From: an uncultured Clostridia bacterium
Lineage (GTDB): Bacteria; Bacillota; Clostridia; Peptostreptococcales; Anaerovoracaceae
Direction of reading: 5' to 3'
DNA length: 7,972 bases
Assembly: GCA_946402595.1 (NCBI GenBank)
Contig: CAMIWY010000056.1
Coordinates: 1-7,972, forward strand
Made by a program: the position numbers and the translations under genes. Shown in pieces: positions 7,146 through 7,972 of the stretch. Each line of letters begins with the position of its first letter. Within the stretch, counting starts at the first letter, position 1. The notes below the pieces were generated by a model. That model worked only from the letters and a program-made list of their open reading frames with translations. It did not search any database and was not told the DNA's origin.

Positions 7146-7159
7146 TATTGTTAACAATA
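7146..7159. promoter_or_regulatory. Perfect 14-bp palindrome in a divergent intergenic region
   Basis: TATTGTTAACAATA is fully symmetric and lies between the 5' ends of the minus-strand membrane-protein gene and the plus-strand frame starting at 7180, where a dimeric repressor could act on both. The first ten bases recur at 24-33, upstream of the sugar-cluster promoter. TTGTTA with TATAGA 17 bp later (7148-7176) looks promoter-like, but a transcript would start inside the 7180 frame, so that reading is doubtful. Confidence 0.4.
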
Positions 7160-7179
7160 AGGAAAAGGGGTATAGAAGA

Positions 7180-7452
7180 ATGAAAAGCAGCTATGTGTCA
7201 GAAAGATTTGCAGCGGCCAGGAGAAGAATCGACAATCTGAAACTCGACTGGCTGGACATAGAAGCAATGTATACATCCAGTGCAGCAGTTTTCTATACAG
7301 ATGAAAAATTAAAAGAACTAAGCGGATGAAGCGAAGAGGATATCCGGATCCTGTTTGCAGATCCGAGATTCCCATCAGCAGATTATGGGAGACGGCCGGC
7401 TGTGGAGGTCCATTCCCTGATACTGTTCTTTGCAAAGATAAGAGCAGTGTAA
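7180..7452 (+). pseudogene. Small unrecognised reading frame interrupted by one in-frame TGA
   Basis: From ATG 7180, with AGGGG (7166-7170) 9 nt upstream, the frame codes for 49 residues: a basic, helical-looking start (MKSSYVSERFAAARRRIDNLK) that ends LKELSG. TGA follows at 7327-7329. The same frame then continues for 40 sense codons (SEEDIRILFADPRFPSADYG and onward) to TAA at 7450-7452. Base composition and codon style look alike on both sides of the TGA, and the join KELSG-x-SEEDIR reads as one acidic helical stretch. This suggests a roughly 90-residue protein broken by one substitution (from TGG or CGA, for example). I do not recognise the family. Alternatives are a genuine 49-aa protein or recoding at the TGA. 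The frame ends where AT-rich, mobile-element-like DNA begins, so its natural 3' end may also be lost. Confidence 0.4.
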
Positions 7453-7513
7453 GTTCGTTTTTTGACTACATTAGGAGTTGTGGAGATTGGAAAAACAGCT
7501 AAATTTCAGCCCA

Positions 7514-7557
7514 ATGCATAATTATTCGCCAATATACATTGGCGTAAAAATATGCAT
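7514..7557. repeat. 44-bp imperfect palindrome
   Basis: The inner arms CGCCAAT (7527-7533) and ATTGGCG (7538-7544) are perfect inverted copies around ATAC. The outer arms ATGCATA (7514-7520) and TATGCAT (7551-7557) are also perfect. Of the six intervening positions on each side, three pair. Seventeen of 20 positions per arm are therefore symmetric. No T-run terminator follows directly. Possible roles are a recombinase or regulator binding site, or a cruciform-forming site. Confidence 0.6.
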
Positions 7558-7634
7558 AAAAAAGTGTATTTTTTCCATATACCTCTGCCCGGTCCAAAAA
7601 ATATTTTCTATCTAGGACGACACATTGTGAGGTG

Positions 7635-7656
7635 ACAGCTCTTCTGAAGAGACTGT
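7635..7656. repeat. 22-nt inverted repeat
   Basis: ACAGCTCTTC (7635-7644) is mirrored by GAAGAG (7646-7651) and CTGT (7653-7656) around a single central T, with A7652 as the only bulge. Ten base pairs are available. It is a compact near-palindrome of the kind bound by dimeric proteins, about 120 bp upstream of the recombinase gene. Confidence 0.4.
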
Positions 7657-7739
7657 AAGCATTGAAAATAAAGGCTTTTAAGGTAATCCTGAAAAGCGTA
7701 CCTGGAGCAAGGAAATACAATAAAATACAAAACAGCGAT

Positions 7740-7777
7740 AGTAAGATGTGTCAAATGGCATATCTTACTTTTGTTTT
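7740..7777 (+). terminator. Hairpin with U-rich tail abutting the recombinase start codon
   Basis: A 12-bp stem (7740-7751 with 7758-7769, two G-U pairs) encloses a 6-nt loop and is followed by TTTGTTTT (7770-7777), directly before the recombinase ATG. In form it is an intrinsic terminator. Its stem is AT-rich, so it is weaker than the GC-rich terminators elsewhere in the window. It may end transcription entering from the left and keep the recombinase silent, or it may occlude translation initiation. Confidence 0.55.
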
Positions 7778-7972
7778 ATGATAGTTGTTCGCATACCGGC
7801 AAAATCTAAAGAAGAAAAAACACAAAAGCTGAGGGTTGCAGCGTATTGCAGAGTGAGCTCTACAGATCCGGAGCAGATCGCAAGTCTGGAATCACAGGTC
7901 TATTACTATGAGCGAAAAATCAAAAGCAATAAGAACTGGCTCTATCGCGGTGTTTACTATGATGTCGGCAGT
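7778..7972 (+). CDS. Serine recombinase (resolvase/invertase family), N-terminal part
   Basis: The first 65 residues of a site-specific serine recombinase; the frame is open at the window edge, so size and C-terminal domains are unknown. The catalytic motif LRVAAYCRVSS places the nucleophilic serine at Ser27 (the YxRVS motif). It is followed by EQIASLESQVYYYERKI and the segment around Trp55 running into VYYDVGS, the usual order in large serine recombinases of Firmicutes mobile elements. The enzyme would make a 5'-phosphoserine link to DNA to integrate, excise or invert a segment. ATG 7778 is chosen because it gives the standard short lead before the LRVAAYCRVS motif. A GTG at 7748 is in frame but lies within the hairpin. 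No ribosome binding site is visible. The likely context is an integrative element, with an inversion system as the alternative. Confidence 0.92.
   Translation, partial: MIVVRIPAKSKEEKTQKLRVAAYCRVSSTDPEQIASLESQVYYYERKIKSNKNWLYRGVYYDVGS

Larger units (their letters stand above)
7453..7777. other. AT-rich intergenic region with several inverted repeats upstream of a recombinase
   Basis: I see no convincing gene in these 325 bases. Composition drops sharply: 39 of the 120 bases at 7501-7620 are G or C. The region holds a 44-bp imperfect palindrome (7514-7557), a 22-nt inverted repeat (7635-7656), a 10-bp AT palindrome AAAATATTTT (7598-7607), a direct repeat AAATACAA (7713-7720 and 7723-7730) and a terminator-like hairpin (7740-7777). 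TTGAAA at 7662-7667 has no good -10 partner. The mix suits the control and attachment region of a mobile element, but no attachment core can be named. Confidence 0.5.

Noticed and set aside
7558..7574. A6/T6 hairpin
   Set aside because: Six A-T pairs around a 5-nt loop are too weak to mean much in AT-rich DNA.
7487..7615. 42-codon frame from TTG 7487 with AGGAG 9 nt upstream
   Set aside because: The ribosome binding site is acceptable, but the frame runs through the 44-bp palindrome and yields a Lys/Ile/Cys-rich peptide without recognisable features. AT-rich noncoding DNA explains it better.
7499..7720. 73-residue frame on the minus strand in the AT-rich region
   Set aside because: There is no ribosome binding site or family resemblance, and it crosses both inverted repeats. 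It is probably chance.

Overview
The window is a chromosomal segment from a Gram-positive bacterium of the Firmicutes. Class Clostridia, perhaps a Lachnospiraceae-like gut or rumen anaerobe, is an inference. It rests on strong AGGAGG-type ribosome binding sites, a lipoprotein-type solute-binding protein with a Gly/Ser linker, U-tailed intrinsic terminators, mid-range GC content, and a Firmicutes-style large serine recombinase at the right edge. No rRNA, tRNA or CRISPR array is visible.

Positions 1-6175 are a plus-strand alpha-glucan (maltose/maltodextrin type) uptake and processing cluster. A good sigma-A-type promoter (TTGAAA, 17 bp, TATAAT at 59-87) precedes a lipoprotein solute-binding protein (147-1457). 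A strong hairpin terminator follows (1492-1527). Then come two MalF/MalG-type permeases that overlap by 4 bp (1562-2488 and 2485-3342), 4-alpha-glucanotransferase MalQ (3347-4843), and, after a 174-bp gap, an MsmK/MalK/UgpC-type ATPase (5018-6175). The working model is that the lipoprotein captures maltodextrin outside, the two permeases and the ATPase dimer import it, and MalQ rearranges the oligosaccharides in the cytoplasm. The terminator after the binding-protein gene probably lets that gene be expressed above the membrane components. No regulator gene is present, though an operator-like inverted repeat sits at the expected transcription start.

The gap between malQ and the ATPase gene is the oddest part of the cluster. 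A strong Shine-Dalgarno sequence (4898-4904) is followed not by a start codon but by about 100 bp of very GC-rich DNA (72 of 100 bases at 4911-5010) that can form three consecutive hairpins. Only then comes the ATPase ATG at 5018. It looks like a small structured element placed between a ribosome binding site and its gene, or like a structured leader RNA.

Positions 6203-6236 hold a bidirectional terminator shared with a convergent minus-strand gene (6235-7143) for a polytopic membrane protein resembling the YwaF/TMEM164 family. Upstream of it lie a perfect 14-bp palindrome (7146-7159) and a plus-strand reading frame (7180-7452) interrupted by one in-frame TGA.

From about 7453 the sequence turns AT-rich, loses clear genes and carries several inverted repeats. 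At 7778 a serine recombinase begins and runs off the window. This right end looks like the edge of a mobile element next to the metabolic cluster.
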